DNA of 64,000 bases. Origin: Cognatishimia sp. 1_MG-2023 (GTDB taxonomy: Bacteria > Pseudomonadota > Alphaproteobacteria > Rhodobacterales > Rhodobacteraceae). Below, piece by piece: positions 15,915 to 24,023 of this stretch. Position numbers and translations under genes: made by a program. The notes under the pieces were generated by a model. It was not told where the DNA came from. It made no database searches and saw only the letters and a list, made by a program, of their open reading frames with translations. Where the stretch lies: positions 124,001 through 188,000 of the forward strand of contig NZ_JAUORX010000004.1 in assembly GCF_030548175.1 (NCBI RefSeq), read 5' to 3'. The first letter of the stretch is position 1, and each line of letters begins with the position of its first letter.

Positions 15915-16696
15915 CGCACCTGCGTCGTTGCGCCAAGCATTTGATCCGCCGCCGAAATCACCTTGGCGTTCAACTCATAACCGCGCTGCGCCTCGATCAA
16001 TTCCGTTACCTCGCGCACCGCATCCACAGAGCTGTCCTCAAGATACCCCTGCCGTAACGTACCCAATCCATCGACGCCCGGCGTCGAAACAATCGCATCC
16101 CCAGAGGCTTCGGTCGCCGCAAACAAATTGCTCCCTAATGCCTCAAGCCCCTTCGCATTGGCAAAACCAGCAAGGTTAAACTGCCCCAACAATTGCCCCG
16201 CAACTGCGTCCTGAAAATAGGCATAAACCTCACCCTCGGCGTTTATCGACAAGCTCCGCGCATCCGTCGGAATCACAATTTCCGGCGCAACGGGATAGCC
16301 ATCCGAGGTCACGATTACCCCCTCCGCATCCCGCTTTAACGCGCCATCGCGTGTGTAGGCCGTCTGCCCCGACGGTAGTGTAACCTCCAGATATCCGCCG
16401 CCATCCACGGCAACATCCAAATCACCGCCCGTTTGCGCCAACGATCCCTGCGCCAAATGCACGGTCACTGCCGCTGGCCGCACACCCAGCCCCAGCTGAA
16501 CACCGGTCGGCAAAACCGTCCCGTCCGACGCACTCACAGATCCCGGTCGGTTCATCTGTTGGTAATGCAAATCTGCAAACTCCGCGCGTCGTGCGTTGTA
16601 GCCCGTGGTCGACATATTCGCGAGGTTGTTCGAAATCGTTTCAACCCGCATTTGTTGGGCACTCATGCCCGTCGCAGCAATTTTCAGAGCACGCAT
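15911..16696 (-). CDS. flgG: Distal rod protein FlgG
   Basis: FlgG forms the distal rod. The 261 aa show the rod/hook N-terminal motif (MRALKIAATGMSAQQMRVE with ISNNLANMSTTGYNARRAEF), the distal-rod insert with the PTGVQLGLGVRP stretch, and the C-terminal D0 helix (VDAVREVTELIEAQRGYELNAK). Length and motifs match FlgG rather than FlgF. Confidence 0.96.
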   Translation of the reverse strand: MRALKIAATGMSAQQMRVETISNNLANMSTTGYNARRAEFADLHYQQMNRPGSVSASDGTVLPTGVQLGLGVRPAAVTVHLAQGSLAQTGGDLDVAVDGGGYLEVTLPSGQTAYTRDGALKRDAEGVIVTSDGYPVAPEIVIPTDARSLSINAEGEVYAYFQDAVAGQLLGQFNLAGFANAKGLEALGSNLFAATEASGDAIVSTPGVDGLGTLRQGYLEDSSVDAVREVTELIEAQRGYELNAKVISAADQMLGATTQVR

Positions 16697-16711
16697 AGCG
16701 GCCTCCTTCAG

Positions 16712-17425
16712 TTAACGAAGTAATGATTGAAGCGCCGTCCGCTGGCGCTCATTCTCAGAATCCAAAAAGCTTTGGCCCATCTCATAAGACCGCTGAACCT
16801 CGATCATCCGCGTGATCTGGTCGATCGCATCCACGTTTGATCCCTCGACAAAGCCCTGCTTGATCTTGCCAACAAGGCTCGCCTCATACCCATCCGGCGC
16901 GTCCATCAACACGCCCTCTGCGCGGTTCAGTCGCGTCGGATCATTTGGCAAAAACACACCCAATTGTCCGATCAATCGGCCATTCGAGCTGATCGAGCCA
17001 TCTTCGGACACCATCAAATTATGCGCATCCGGCGGAATGAAAATCGGCGCTTCCCCAACATCCAACACCCGATGCCCCTGCGGCGTCACCAAATCCCCGT
17101 TGCTGTTTGGCGAGAAATTCCCGGCCCGCGTTAACCGTGGTCCCTGTTCTGTCTCGACAAGGAAAAAACCATCGCCTTCGATCGCAAAATCGAACGATCC
17201 ACCGGTTTCCGTCAAACTGCCCTGCACCATTGATGACATGGCAATGCTGGCCGTCGCCATCGACAACGATTCACCATCCTTCACGCGCTGCACATATTCG
17301 GAAAACACCAAGCCCTGCTGGCGAAATCCAGTTGTGGCCGCATTTGCAATGTTGTTGGCGACGATATCCATCTCGCGCATCAACCCGATCTGCCGGGTCA
17401 GTGTCGTATAACTGCCTGCATCCAT
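16712..17425 (-). CDS. flgF: Proximal rod protein FlgF
   Basis: FlgF is the short proximal rod component. With the ATG at 17425 the product is 237 aa, which suits FlgF. It begins MDAGSYTTLTRQIGLMREMDIVANNIANAATTGFRQQG and ends VDAIDQITRMIEVQRSYEMGQ, the rod-protein D0 helices. The open frame runs on to 17653 but that part lies opposite fliQ codons and is dropped. It follows the fliQ stop by 2 bases. Confidence 0.94.
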   Translation of the reverse strand: MDAGSYTTLTRQIGLMREMDIVANNIANAATTGFRQQGLVFSEYVQRVKDGESLSMATASIAMSSMVQGSLTETGGSFDFAIEGDGFFLVETEQGPRLTRAGNFSPNSNGDLVTPQGHRVLDVGEAPIFIPPDAHNLMVSEDGSISSNGRLIGQLGVFLPNDPTRLNRAEGVLMDAPDGYEASLVGKIKQGFVEGSNVDAIDQITRMIEVQRSYEMGQSFLDSENERQRTALQSLLR

Positions 17426-17427
17426 GT

Positions 17428-17697
17428 TCAGCCTCCTGCCATCAAAGGCACCAATTGATTCTGGAAAAGCGCGACCAAAGTGCCGGTCATGAAATCCATC
17501 GACACCCAAAACACGCCAATGATCGCCAATAATTTTGGCACAAAGGTTAACGTCATCTCCTGAATCGACGTCAGCGCCTGAAACAACCCAATGACCAAAC
17601 CGGCCACCAAAGCCACGGTCAGGATAGGTGCAGAGATGATCGTCGCGACCCATAAAGACTGCCGCAAGATGTCAAAGAATTCCGGGTCCGACAGCAT
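17428..17697 (-). CDS. fliQ: Flagellar export gate protein FliQ
   Basis: FliQ is the small two-TM subunit of the export gate. The 89 aa contain two hydrophobic hairpin helices (about 13-40 and 50-80) and the family motif SAPILTVALVAGLVIGLFQALTSIQEMTLTFVPK. Its start overlaps the fliE stop in TGATG. fliQ lies in the rod operon rather than beside fliP and fliR, which is normal for this group. Confidence 0.95.
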   Translation of the reverse strand: MLSDPEFFDILRQSLWVATIISAPILTVALVAGLVIGLFQALTSIQEMTLTFVPKLLAIIGVFWVSMDFMTGTLVALFQNQLVPLMAGG

Positions 17698-17984
17698 CAG
17701 ACAGGCATCCTTAAAATTTCTTGATAGGCCTCAACCACACGGTCGCGTATGGTCACGGCGGTTTCCACCGCCAGCTCTGCCTGTGACAACGCATGCACCA
17801 GCGAATGCTGATCCGCCGATCCAGTCATCGCGCTCAACGATGCCTGCTCGCCTGCACGCACAGTCGTGGCCAAATCGTGAACCATATCTCGGAAATACGT
17901 GCCCGGACTAATCGCCTCTTGCGGTTCAGTTGCTGGGCGCAACGCCGTGTATCGTTGGGCAGCATTCAAAGTTGAAATATCCAT
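17697..17984 (-). CDS. fliE: Flagellar hook-basal body protein FliE
   Basis: FliE links the MS ring to the rod. I chose the ATG at 17984 (MDISTLNAAQRY), with AAAGGA 10 bases upstream, giving 95 aa; a GTG 7 codons earlier is possible. The C-terminal pattern HALSQAELAVETAVTIRDRVVEAYQEILRMPV is the FliE signature. It lies between flgC and fliQ. Confidence 0.93.
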   Translation of the reverse strand: MDISTLNAAQRYTALRPATEPQEAISPGTYFRDMVHDLATTVRAGEQASLSAMTGSADQHSLVHALSQAELAVETAVTIRDRVVEAYQEILRMPV

Positions 17985-18005
17985 TCTGGATGTCCTTTCA
18001 GTCAC

Positions 18006-18380
18006 TTACCGACGCAACAGGTCCAGCGCAGCGCTGGACATCTGGCGAGTTTGTTCAAAAATTTTCAGATTTGCTTCGTAGCTCCGCTGCGCCTCTCGCG
18101 CGTCAGCAAGCTCAATCAATAGCTGCACATTCGACCCTTCGTAGTGGCCGGTTTCATCAGCCAGCGGATGCCCCGGGTCGAAAAACATGGTGCCTTCAGT
18201 GTCATCCAACGACACTCGACCAAGGTGCACCCCATCCGCATCCGCCTGAAACGAAACGGTTTTTCGGCGATACCCCGGGGTATCTGCATTGGCGATATTC
18301 TCTGAAAGATGACGCAAGCGGCCAGCCTGCGCCCTTAGCCCGCTGGACGTAATGCCCAGGGCTTGGCTGAGGTCAGTCAT
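18006..18380 (-). CDS. flgC: Proximal rod protein FlgC
   Basis: FlgC is a rod protein. The 124 aa start with the D0 helix and the rod motif (LRHLSENIANADTPGYRRKTVSF) and end with the C-terminal helix NVQLLIELADAREAQRSYEANLKIFEQTRQM. Length is near the usual 130-140. It follows flgB by 14 bases. Confidence 0.94.
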   Translation of the reverse strand: MTDLSQALGITSSGLRAQAGRLRHLSENIANADTPGYRRKTVSFQADADGVHLGRVSLDDTEGTMFFDPGHPLADETGHYEGSNVQLLIELADAREAQRSYEANLKIFEQTRQMSSAALDLLRR

Positions 18381-18394
18381 AAGAACCCTTCTGG

Positions 18395-18784
18395 TTATCT
18401 CCGGCCGAGGCTAATCCGCAGGAGGTCGAGCGATGATTTATAGATGGCAAGCGCGCGATCATGGTCATGTTTGATATCGACCGCGCGCAGCATTTCCCCT
18501 TCAAGCGAAACGGTATTCCCGTTCGGATCAGGGCTTTGGCTTTGATCAATCAGCACCTGCGGGCCATTTCCGACCACAGAATTTAGATGTTTATGTCTGC
18601 TTGAATGCGGCCCATCAGCAGCGCTTTGGCTGCCATTCAAAAAGCTTTGAAATGAAACAACGCGCCGCGCCGCATAACCCGGCGTATCGGCGTTCGCCAT
18701 ATTGCGCGCCACGACATTTTGCCGGGCCGTCGCATGTGTCGACAGTGATTGCGCAATTCTAAAAACGTCAATGTTTCCAAACAT
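18395..18784 (-). CDS. flgB: Proximal rod protein FlgB
   Basis: FlgB is the most proximal rod protein. The 129 aa carry the motif RQNVVARNMANADTPGYAARRVVSFQ and a C-terminal helix. It is the first gene of the minus-strand rod block and diverges from fliI across an 82-base gap, which must hold both promoters. That gap contains a GCTTAAC half-site like a CtrA half-box but no full N7-spaced pair. Confidence 0.94.
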   Translation of the reverse strand: MFGNIDVFRIAQSLSTHATARQNVVARNMANADTPGYAARRVVSFQSFLNGSQSAADGPHSSRHKHLNSVVGNGPQVLIDQSQSPDPNGNTVSLEGEMLRAVDIKHDHDRALAIYKSSLDLLRISLGRR

Positions 18785-18866
18785 CGGGGCTTCTCCCTCG
18801 TGTGTATAAGGAAGGCTTAACGGTGATTCCTTTAGAAAGTCTTTTCAGAGACATGAGGAGGACCAC

Positions 18867-20234
18867 ATGCCCCACGACGCCCTAGATTGCCTGCGCGCAG
18901 CCATTCAAGACATCCCCCACACACAAGATATTGGTCGCGTTTCCGCGGTAGAGGGCAACATCTTGCGTGCCACAGGGCTAAACACGGTCGCACGCGTTGG
19001 CGATCGCGTGCATCTATCCCGCCCAGATATGCCAAATCTTCTGGGTGAAATTGTACAAATTCACGCCGAAGATATTTCAATTTTGCCGGAATTTTCTCCG
19101 ATGGGCATCAGCATTGGCGCCCCCATTGTTCTGGATGGCCCCGGCGAAATCGCCCCGTCCGAGGGATGGATCGGCCGTATCATTGATCCTGATGGCAATC
19201 CGCTTGATGGCAAACCGCTGCTGCGCGGCAAAAATCTGCGCCGCCCCCAAGGCTCCCCGCCCCCTGCGGTAGAGCGACGCAAACTTGGCGCTCGCATCCG
19301 CACCGGCCTTGCCGTTTTCAACACGCTTCTTCCCATCGTCCGGGGTCAACGCATCGGCCTGTTTTCTGGGTCCGGCGTCGGAAAATCCAGCCTGCTCGGG
19401 CAACTCGCCCGCACGATGGATGCGGATGTGGTTGTCCTGGCACTCGTCGGGGAACGCGGCCGGGAATTACAAAGTTTTGTCACCGATGTTTTGGGGGCAG
19501 AGGGCATGCAAAAATCAGTCATCATCGCCGCCACTTCGGACCAATCCCCAATCTTGCGCCGCCGCTGCGCCCTTTCCGCCATGGCCGTGGCCGAACATTT
19601 CCGCGATCAGGGTAAGCACGTGTTGTTTCTAGCGGATTCGATCACACGCTTCGCCGAAGCTCATCGCGAAGTCGCCAGCGCTGCCGGAGAGCCACCATCG
19701 CTGCGCGGTTTTCCCGCCTCAACCTCGCACGCGATCATGTCACTGTGCGAACGCGCCGGCCCCGGTATTTCAGGAACAGGCGACATCACCGCAATTTTTT
19801 CCGTTCTGGTCGCCGGGTCCGATATGGAAGAACCCATCGCTGACATTATGCGCGGGGTATTAGATGGCCACGTTGTTCTAGACCGCGACATCGCCCAGCG
19901 CGGCCGTTTCCCCGCAATTGACCTGCTGCCATCTGTGTCGCGTGCTTTACCCGCTGCGGCAACGGATCAGGAAAACCAAGTAATCACCCAGACCCGACGA
20001 TACCTAGGGCTATACAATCGCTCCGAAACGATGATCCAAGCTGGGCTATACGTCCCCGGCAGTGACCCAGAGCTTGACCTTGCTGTCAAAGCATGGCCCG
20101 AGCTGGATCAATTCATCGGAACAGCCGAGACTGGGAAAATCGACGACAGTTTTAAGAAACTTGATTTGATATTTCGTCGCCTCGGCGGAAACGGCGGACT
20201 TTCATCCACCAAGCCCCCTAATAACCTGCCCTAA
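18867..20234 (+). CDS. fliI: Flagellar export ATPase FliI
   Basis: FliI is the hexameric ATPase of the export apparatus. The 455 aa show the N-terminal barrel (VEGNILRATGLN), the Walker A loop (GLFSGSGVGKSSLL, about 164-177), the Walker B region (HVLFLADSITRFAEAHREV) and the F1-beta-like signature PASTSHAIMSLCERAGP. A strong GAGGAGG site precedes the ATG. It stands alone on the plus strand and overlaps the convergent DUF1217 gene by 4 bases. Confidence 0.97.
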   Translation: MPHDALDCLRAAIQDIPHTQDIGRVSAVEGNILRATGLNTVARVGDRVHLSRPDMPNLLGEIVQIHAEDISILPEFSPMGISIGAPIVLDGPGEIAPSEGWIGRIIDPDGNPLDGKPLLRGKNLRRPQGSPPPAVERRKLGARIRTGLAVFNTLLPIVRGQRIGLFSGSGVGKSSLLGQLARTMDADVVVLALVGERGRELQSFVTDVLGAEGMQKSVIIAATSDQSPILRRRCALSAMAVAEHFRDQGKHVLFLADSITRFAEAHREVASAAGEPPSLRGFPASTSHAIMSLCERAGPGISGTGDITAIFSVLVAGSDMEEPIADIMRGVLDGHVVLDRDIAQRGRFPAIDLLPSVSRALPAAATDQENQVITQTRRYLGLYNRSETMIQAGLYVPGSDPELDLAVKAWPELDQFIGTAETGKIDDSFKKLDLIFRRLGGNGGLSSTKPPNNLP

Positions 20235-21016
20235 GACAGCAAGCTTAGGGCAATCTGCGACCCGTTCATGGATTGCCCGCTCTGCAATTGATCCATCAAT
20301 AGAAACCGTTGGATCAACTTTTCGCGCAGGTCGGGATCAGCGAAATCTGCAATCTCTTGCGTGCCAAATATCTGTTCGCTGCGCTCTTTGAACACCTCAA
20401 GTTGCTGATCAATGTCGATACGGCTGAACGAGGTTGGCAAGGCAAGCGCACCTTCAAATACGCGTCGCATCGGGGGTTGCCCCATCATGGAAAACCAACG
20501 CGCGGTGTCGGATTCTGAATTCGTCGCCAACGTATCCAACTCACGCTCTAAATTCAGGCTAAGCCGCAACGCTTCATTCTGCGCACCTACTGCCGCTTCG
20601 AACGACCTAGCCTCATAAGCCTCGATAATCTCATCCGGAAAATACGACAATTCCGTTCGAGGCGTAGCAAAATCACCAAAGCCAAAGCTTTTTGCAAAGG
20701 CCAAATATCGTTTATCAGACAGCTTGTTGGCCAGTGCCGATGGCTCAATTGTACCCTCTTCCAGAATCTGCTGAACAAACGCTTTGGAATTGATGTCGTC
20801 TTGTAAACCAAAGGCCGTCAGCGCCACGCCCAATAGCCGACGATCCGCCACCAATTGTTCAGCCGTCTGTACCTGGCCAATCGCCTCGCGGAAATAATCC
20901 GCATCCCGTTGAATAGATGGCGATTGATTGAAAGCCTCTGTTTGGCTTTCCAACGTGCGGCTTAAGAACGTCCAGCCAACATAACCAGACAAGGGAACAA
21001 CCGGCTGAAAGCTCAT
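20231..21016 (-). CDS. DUF1217 flagellar protein
   Basis: The 261-residue protein belongs to the DUF1217 family found only in alphaproteobacterial flagellar clusters. Visible features are VPLSGYVGWTFLSRTLESQ at the start, LVADRRLLGVALTAFGLQDDI, DKRYLAFAKSFGF and the C-terminal DLREKLIQRFLLMDQLQ. There is no signal peptide or TM helix. I chose the ATG at 21016 because it overlaps the flbT stop as ATGA and matches the family start. The role is unknown; co-location with flbT and flaF hints at flagellin secretion or filament control. Confidence 0.75.
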   Translation of the reverse strand: MSFQPVVPLSGYVGWTFLSRTLESQTEAFNQSPSIQRDADYFREAIGQVQTAEQLVADRRLLGVALTAFGLQDDINSKAFVQQILEEGTIEPSALANKLSDKRYLAFAKSFGFGDFATPRTELSYFPDEIIEAYEARSFEAAVGAQNEALRLSLNLERELDTLATNSESDTARWFSMMGQPPMRRVFEGALALPTSFSRIDIDQQLEVFKERSEQIFGTQEIADFADPDLREKLIQRFLLMDQLQSGQSMNGSQIALSLLS

Positions 21017-21417
21017 GAAAAACTCGCAGCCAGCAATCGGTCCTCGCGTGGCAACAATGCACGCAGTGCTTTCAGGCACATATAGTATCGCTGTTCGACC
21101 AACGCCGTTGTCGCAGATGCTAGAAAACCGCGGCTATCTTGGTCCGTCAACACTTGGCTAAGCTCCTCGATGCGGCACAATAATTGCTGGCTGGTCTCCT
21201 GCGGGTCTGCATCACCTGACAGCACAAGCTGCGCCAAGTAACAGGCCCGCCGTACGGGCGTTTTGGCGTCAGTGGGATGAATAGCATCCCGCAAGCGCAG
21301 TATATTCGCGTTTGGTGTCACAATGGCCAATCGGCCACGCCGCTCTCCGTTTTCAATGACAGCGCCATTGATCAACACCCGTTCTTTCGGGCTGAGTTTT
21401 AAGATTAATCCGCTCAT
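21013..21417 (-). CDS. flbT: Flagellin translation regulator FlbT
   Basis: FlbT binds the flagellin mRNA leader and couples flagellin synthesis to hook completion, as known in Caulobacter. The 134 aa start with the family motif GLILKLSPKERVLINGAVIENGERRGRLAI and contain DAIHPTDAKTPVRRACYLAQL. Its start overlaps the flaF stop as ATGA. A normal length for the family. Confidence 0.93.
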   Translation of the reverse strand: MSGLILKLSPKERVLINGAVIENGERRGRLAIVTPNANILRLRDAIHPTDAKTPVRRACYLAQLVLSGDADPQETSQQLLCRIEELSQVLTDQDSRGFLASATTALVEQRYYMCLKALRALLPREDRLLAASFS

Positions 21418-21791
21418 GGCGCCTCACTTCGGTGGCGTAATCCCTTAAGGATTGCCACATTAATTTCCAAAAGGGGCCGAACCGAGGATGAACCGTCTAG
21501 AACTTTATGCGTGTGCTGCTGCGTGAACTCCGCCAAATAGAATATCTGGGCGCGCAACTCCTTTGGTAAAGCATTGTCTTTGTCAGCCACATCCGTGGCC
21601 AAGACTGTCCAAAGCTGCATATTTTCATGTAGCGCTTGGGCTAAATCCGCAAATGCGGTGTTTCCCTTGCGTGCGGCGTCCCGCAGCCGATGTGTGATGC
21701 CCGCCATAACATCATATTCCGTATGTCGCGCGGGGCGTAAAAAGGGTGCAGGGCGTGCGTAGCCACGCTGGGCACGGGATTGCAAATTCAC
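21414..21791 (-). CDS. flaF: Flagellar protein FlaF
   Basis: FlaF is required for flagellin secretion and works against FlbT in Caulobacter. The 125 aa carry the family core: TEYDVMAGITHRLRDAA, LAQALHENMQLWTVLATDVAD, NALPKELRAQIFYLAEFTQQH and RPLLEINVAILKGLR. The start is a GTG with AGGAAGGAAA upstream. It lies just downstream of flagellin, separated by a hairpin. Confidence 0.92.
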   Translation of the reverse strand: MNLQSRAQRGYARPAPFLRPARHTEYDVMAGITHRLRDAARKGNTAFADLAQALHENMQLWTVLATDVADKDNALPKELRAQIFYLAEFTQQHTHKVLDGSSSVRPLLEINVAILKGLRHRSEAP

Positions 21792-21830
21792 GGTCTTTCC
21801 TTCCTGATCCGGTCATATTGGCTAAGTGTA

Positions 21831-21854
21831 CGGGGCACGCCAAAACGCGCCCCG
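21831..21854 (-). terminator. Hairpin between flagellin and flaF
   Basis: On the minus strand CGGGGC pairs with GCCCCG around a partly paired centre. It is 9 bases past the flagellin stop. There is no U run, so it may be a partial terminator, or a 3' stabiliser that sets flagellin mRNA above the flaF-flbT message. Confidence 0.45.
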
Positions 21855-21863
21855 CGATCTTAA

Positions 21864-23090
21864 TTAGCCACGGAACAGTGACAGGATGGATTGCGGCGCC
21901 GAATTCGCAATCGATAAGGACTGGATCGCCAGCTGTTGCTGGGTTTGCAGTGCCTGTAGTCGTGCAGAGGCCTCTTCCATATTGGCATCAACCAATGCGC
22001 CAATCCCCGATTTCAAAGAGTCCGTCAGACTTGAAACGAAATCAGATTGAATTTCGATCCGCCCTTCGGATGAACCAAAGGCCGCTGCAGCATCAATTGT
22101 CGTGTCGATCAATGCCTCGATCGTTGCCAGTGCGGTCGTTGCACCACCCGCAGATGACACATCAATGCCAGCCATCGTACCAAGGCCACCAGACCCCGCA
22201 TTGATGAACTGACCGCTGACGGAAATGTCGTTAGCCGTACCATTGTTGAACAACAGCTGGCCGGGGTTAGCACTGTCATACGATACTTCGAGATCGGCAC
22301 CACCACCGTCAGAAATGCCAAGCCCATCAATGGCAGCTTTCAATGCAACGGCCGCAACATCGCCCGGCGTTGATGTACCAGACACATCATCCGCAGAGAT
22401 CGTATAAGACACCACATTGTCATCAATTGTCAGGACGATCTTATCACCCTCAACCAAGGCAGTACCTTGACCAATGTCGATGTTGTTGGTTGTCGACCCG
22501 GCGTCCATTGAGAAACCGATGCGATCCTCTGCAGCAGATACGCCTGTACTACCGGTAAACGCGTCTTTCGTGACATAACCGCCAGTCGACAAATCTTGTC
22601 CTGTTACGGTGATAGATGATGCCGTCACACCACCTGTCGAATCCCGATCCAAAGAGGCCAGAACATCAACAGAGGCGTTTGTCCCATCCACCAGGTTCAA
22701 CCCATTGAACTGCGCCGCCGAAACAACCGATTGAATTTGCTCTTTCAACGCGGTGACGTCGTCATTCAGCTTTGTTCGGTCAACGTTATCTTCTTGGGCT
22801 GCAACGATCTTACCTTTCATCTGGGTCAAAAGATCGGTCACAGTTTCCGACGCATTACGCGCAACTGAAACGGTCGATTTACCCAAATTCAAGCTTTCAG
22901 AGATCGACTTAAACCCCTGAACATCGCTTTCCATCACTTTCGAAATCGCCCACATCGCAGAGTTATCCGCGGCCGAGCCAACACGTTTACCTGTAGAAAT
23001 CTCAGACTGCACACCAGCCAGATTTTGGTTGATAGAGCGAAGAGTTTGCAGCGCGACCATTGCGCTATTGTTTGTCAGAATGCTGGACAT
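21864..23090 (-). CDS. fliC: Flagellin
   Basis: This is the filament protein. The 408 aa have the conserved D0/D1 ends (ILTNNSAMVALQTLRSINQNL with GKRVGSAADNSAMWAISKVM; and the C-terminal EEASARLQALQTQQQLAIQSLSIANSAPQSILSLF). The middle, about 150-300, is a variable Gly/Ser/Asp-rich surface region. AAGGA lies upstream of the ATG. It has a separate 200-base upstream region carrying a CtrA-like box. Only this flagellin gene is present in the window. Confidence 0.97.
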   Translation of the reverse strand: MSSILTNNSAMVALQTLRSINQNLAGVQSEISTGKRVGSAADNSAMWAISKVMESDVQGFKSISESLNLGKSTVSVARNASETVTDLLTQMKGKIVAAQEDNVDRTKLNDDVTALKEQIQSVVSAAQFNGLNLVDGTNASVDVLASLDRDSTGGVTASSITVTGQDLSTGGYVTKDAFTGSTGVSAAEDRIGFSMDAGSTTNNIDIGQGTALVEGDKIVLTIDDNVVSYTISADDVSGTSTPGDVAAVALKAAIDGLGISDGGGADLEVSYDSANPGQLLFNNGTANDISVSGQFINAGSGGLGTMAGIDVSSAGGATTALATIEALIDTTIDAAAAFGSSEGRIEIQSDFVSSLTDSLKSGIGALVDANMEEASARLQALQTQQQLAIQSLSIANSAPQSILSLFRG

Positions 23091-23236
23091 CGCATTTCCT
23101 TAATATATTTCAGCGCTTTGCGCCGAGTTGCACATTCCGCCACAAGGGCGTTCAAGAGCATCGTTCTGACGTTACAGAAAGGCCGGGCCATCCTGTGCCA
23201 CCTCATCGGGTGCAGCACCAACATGGCGTCCAAGTG

Positions 23237-23251
23237 CTAATGGAATACTAA
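23237..23251. promoter_or_regulatory. CtrA-like box upstream of flagellin
   Basis: On the minus strand TTAG-TATTCCA-TTAG has the N7 spacing of a CtrA box with one change in each half. It lies about 150 bases before the flagellin start. I do not see a sigma-54 or sigma-28 promoter of correct spacing in this 200-base region. Confidence 0.3.
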
Positions 23252-23290
23252 ACCGCAAGACCGCAATAATCCGCATTTGACTCAAACCGA

Positions 23291-23647
23291 TCAGGCTCGC
23301 CGTTCAAACGACCCACAGGTATTATTAGGCAATGTCCGCCGTTGGCCTTGGCTGTCATATGTATCCAGCCCGCGCCGAATGCTGCGCAGCGTTTGCAACC
23401 GTTCCGCTGCCGCCCGAATGCCAAGCATCGCGCTTTCTAATAGGCTTTGATTATAGTTCATCCGGTTCTGGACGTGCTGCAAATCCGGAAAATCGGCCTG
23501 TCCCAATTCACCAATCTGCTCCAATAGCTGTTCTTTTTCATCCAGCAACTCGGTAAACTTCGGCAAATTCCCAGTCAAAAGATGCTCGCGTTCGCGTTCT
23601 AATAGGTCGTCTAATTGTTCGATAAGATCCGATGCATTATTTTCCAT
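23291..23647 (-). CDS. FlgN-like flagellar chaperone
   Basis: The 118-residue all-helical protein has the FlgN layout: NNASDLIEQLDDLLEREREHLLTGNLPKFTELLDEKEQLLEQI, then two more helices and a loose C-terminal tail. FlgN is the chaperone of FlgK and FlgL. It overlaps the flgJ-like gene by about 11 bases. Its fold is clear, while the exact partner is inferred. Confidence 0.7.
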   Translation of the reverse strand: MENNASDLIEQLDDLLEREREHLLTGNLPKFTELLDEKEQLLEQIGELGQADFPDLQHVQNRMNYNQSLLESAMLGIRAAAERLQTLRSIRRGLDTYDSQGQRRTLPNNTCGSFERRA

Positions 23648-23912
23648 TGCTTTGATCCTTTAGTGTTTCAAAAAACAATTCCGCCAAGCCGATTCCGCCC
23701 GATTTTGCCATTTCGGCTGCCTGCGCCTCTCGTAGAAACGATGAAAACTGATCTTCGCCAGCCCCGCCACCAAAGGCCTCGCTGGTTTTACCCAGCCCCG
23801 CGTCCTTCAGCATTTCCGCCAAAAAATGCGCTTCCAGCTTTTCGGCCACCGCGCGCAATTCACTGTCCGGTCGTGTCGCCAAGGACGACGTTTGAGAAAT
23901 CGGATCGGTCAT
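23637..23912 (-). CDS. FlgJ-like rod-binding protein
   Basis: The 91-residue product matches the N-terminal rod-binding domain of FlgJ alone: VAEKLEAHFLAEMLKDAGLG, GAGEDQFSSFLREAQAAEMAKSGGIGLAELFFETL. The muramidase domain of enterobacterial FlgJ is missing; here the SLT protein at 9243-9920 could supply that activity. I took the ATG at 23912, after GGAGAC. Confidence 0.85.
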   Translation of the reverse strand: MTDPISQTSSLATRPDSELRAVAEKLEAHFLAEMLKDAGLGKTSEAFGGGAGEDQFSSFLREAQAAEMAKSGGIGLAELFFETLKDQSNGK

Positions 23913-23960
23913 CAACTGTCTCCAAATTGAACTGTCTTTTTCGAAATTGGCGGGAAACAG

Positions 23961-23975
23961 TTAAATAACTGGTAA
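23961..23975. promoter_or_regulatory. Weak CtrA-like box between flgJ-like gene and fliK
   Basis: TTAA-ATAACTG-GTAA has the N7 spacing with one changed base in the second half. It lies about 50 bases from each of the divergent starts. This is a weak match and may be chance. Confidence 0.25.
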
Positions 23976-24023
23976 GGGCAATGTCCCCATAGTCACGGCA
24001 TCTGGAAGAAATCCGAGGTCGCC

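Noticed and set aside
17426-17653. Upstream extension of flgF
   Set aside because: Lies inside fliQ in another frame; the ATG at 17425 starts the conserved rod-protein helix.
23091-23290. Sigma-54 promoter upstream of flagellin
   Set aside because: Sequences like TGGCGG-AATG-TGCA occur but the GG-GC spacing is two bases short of the required one.
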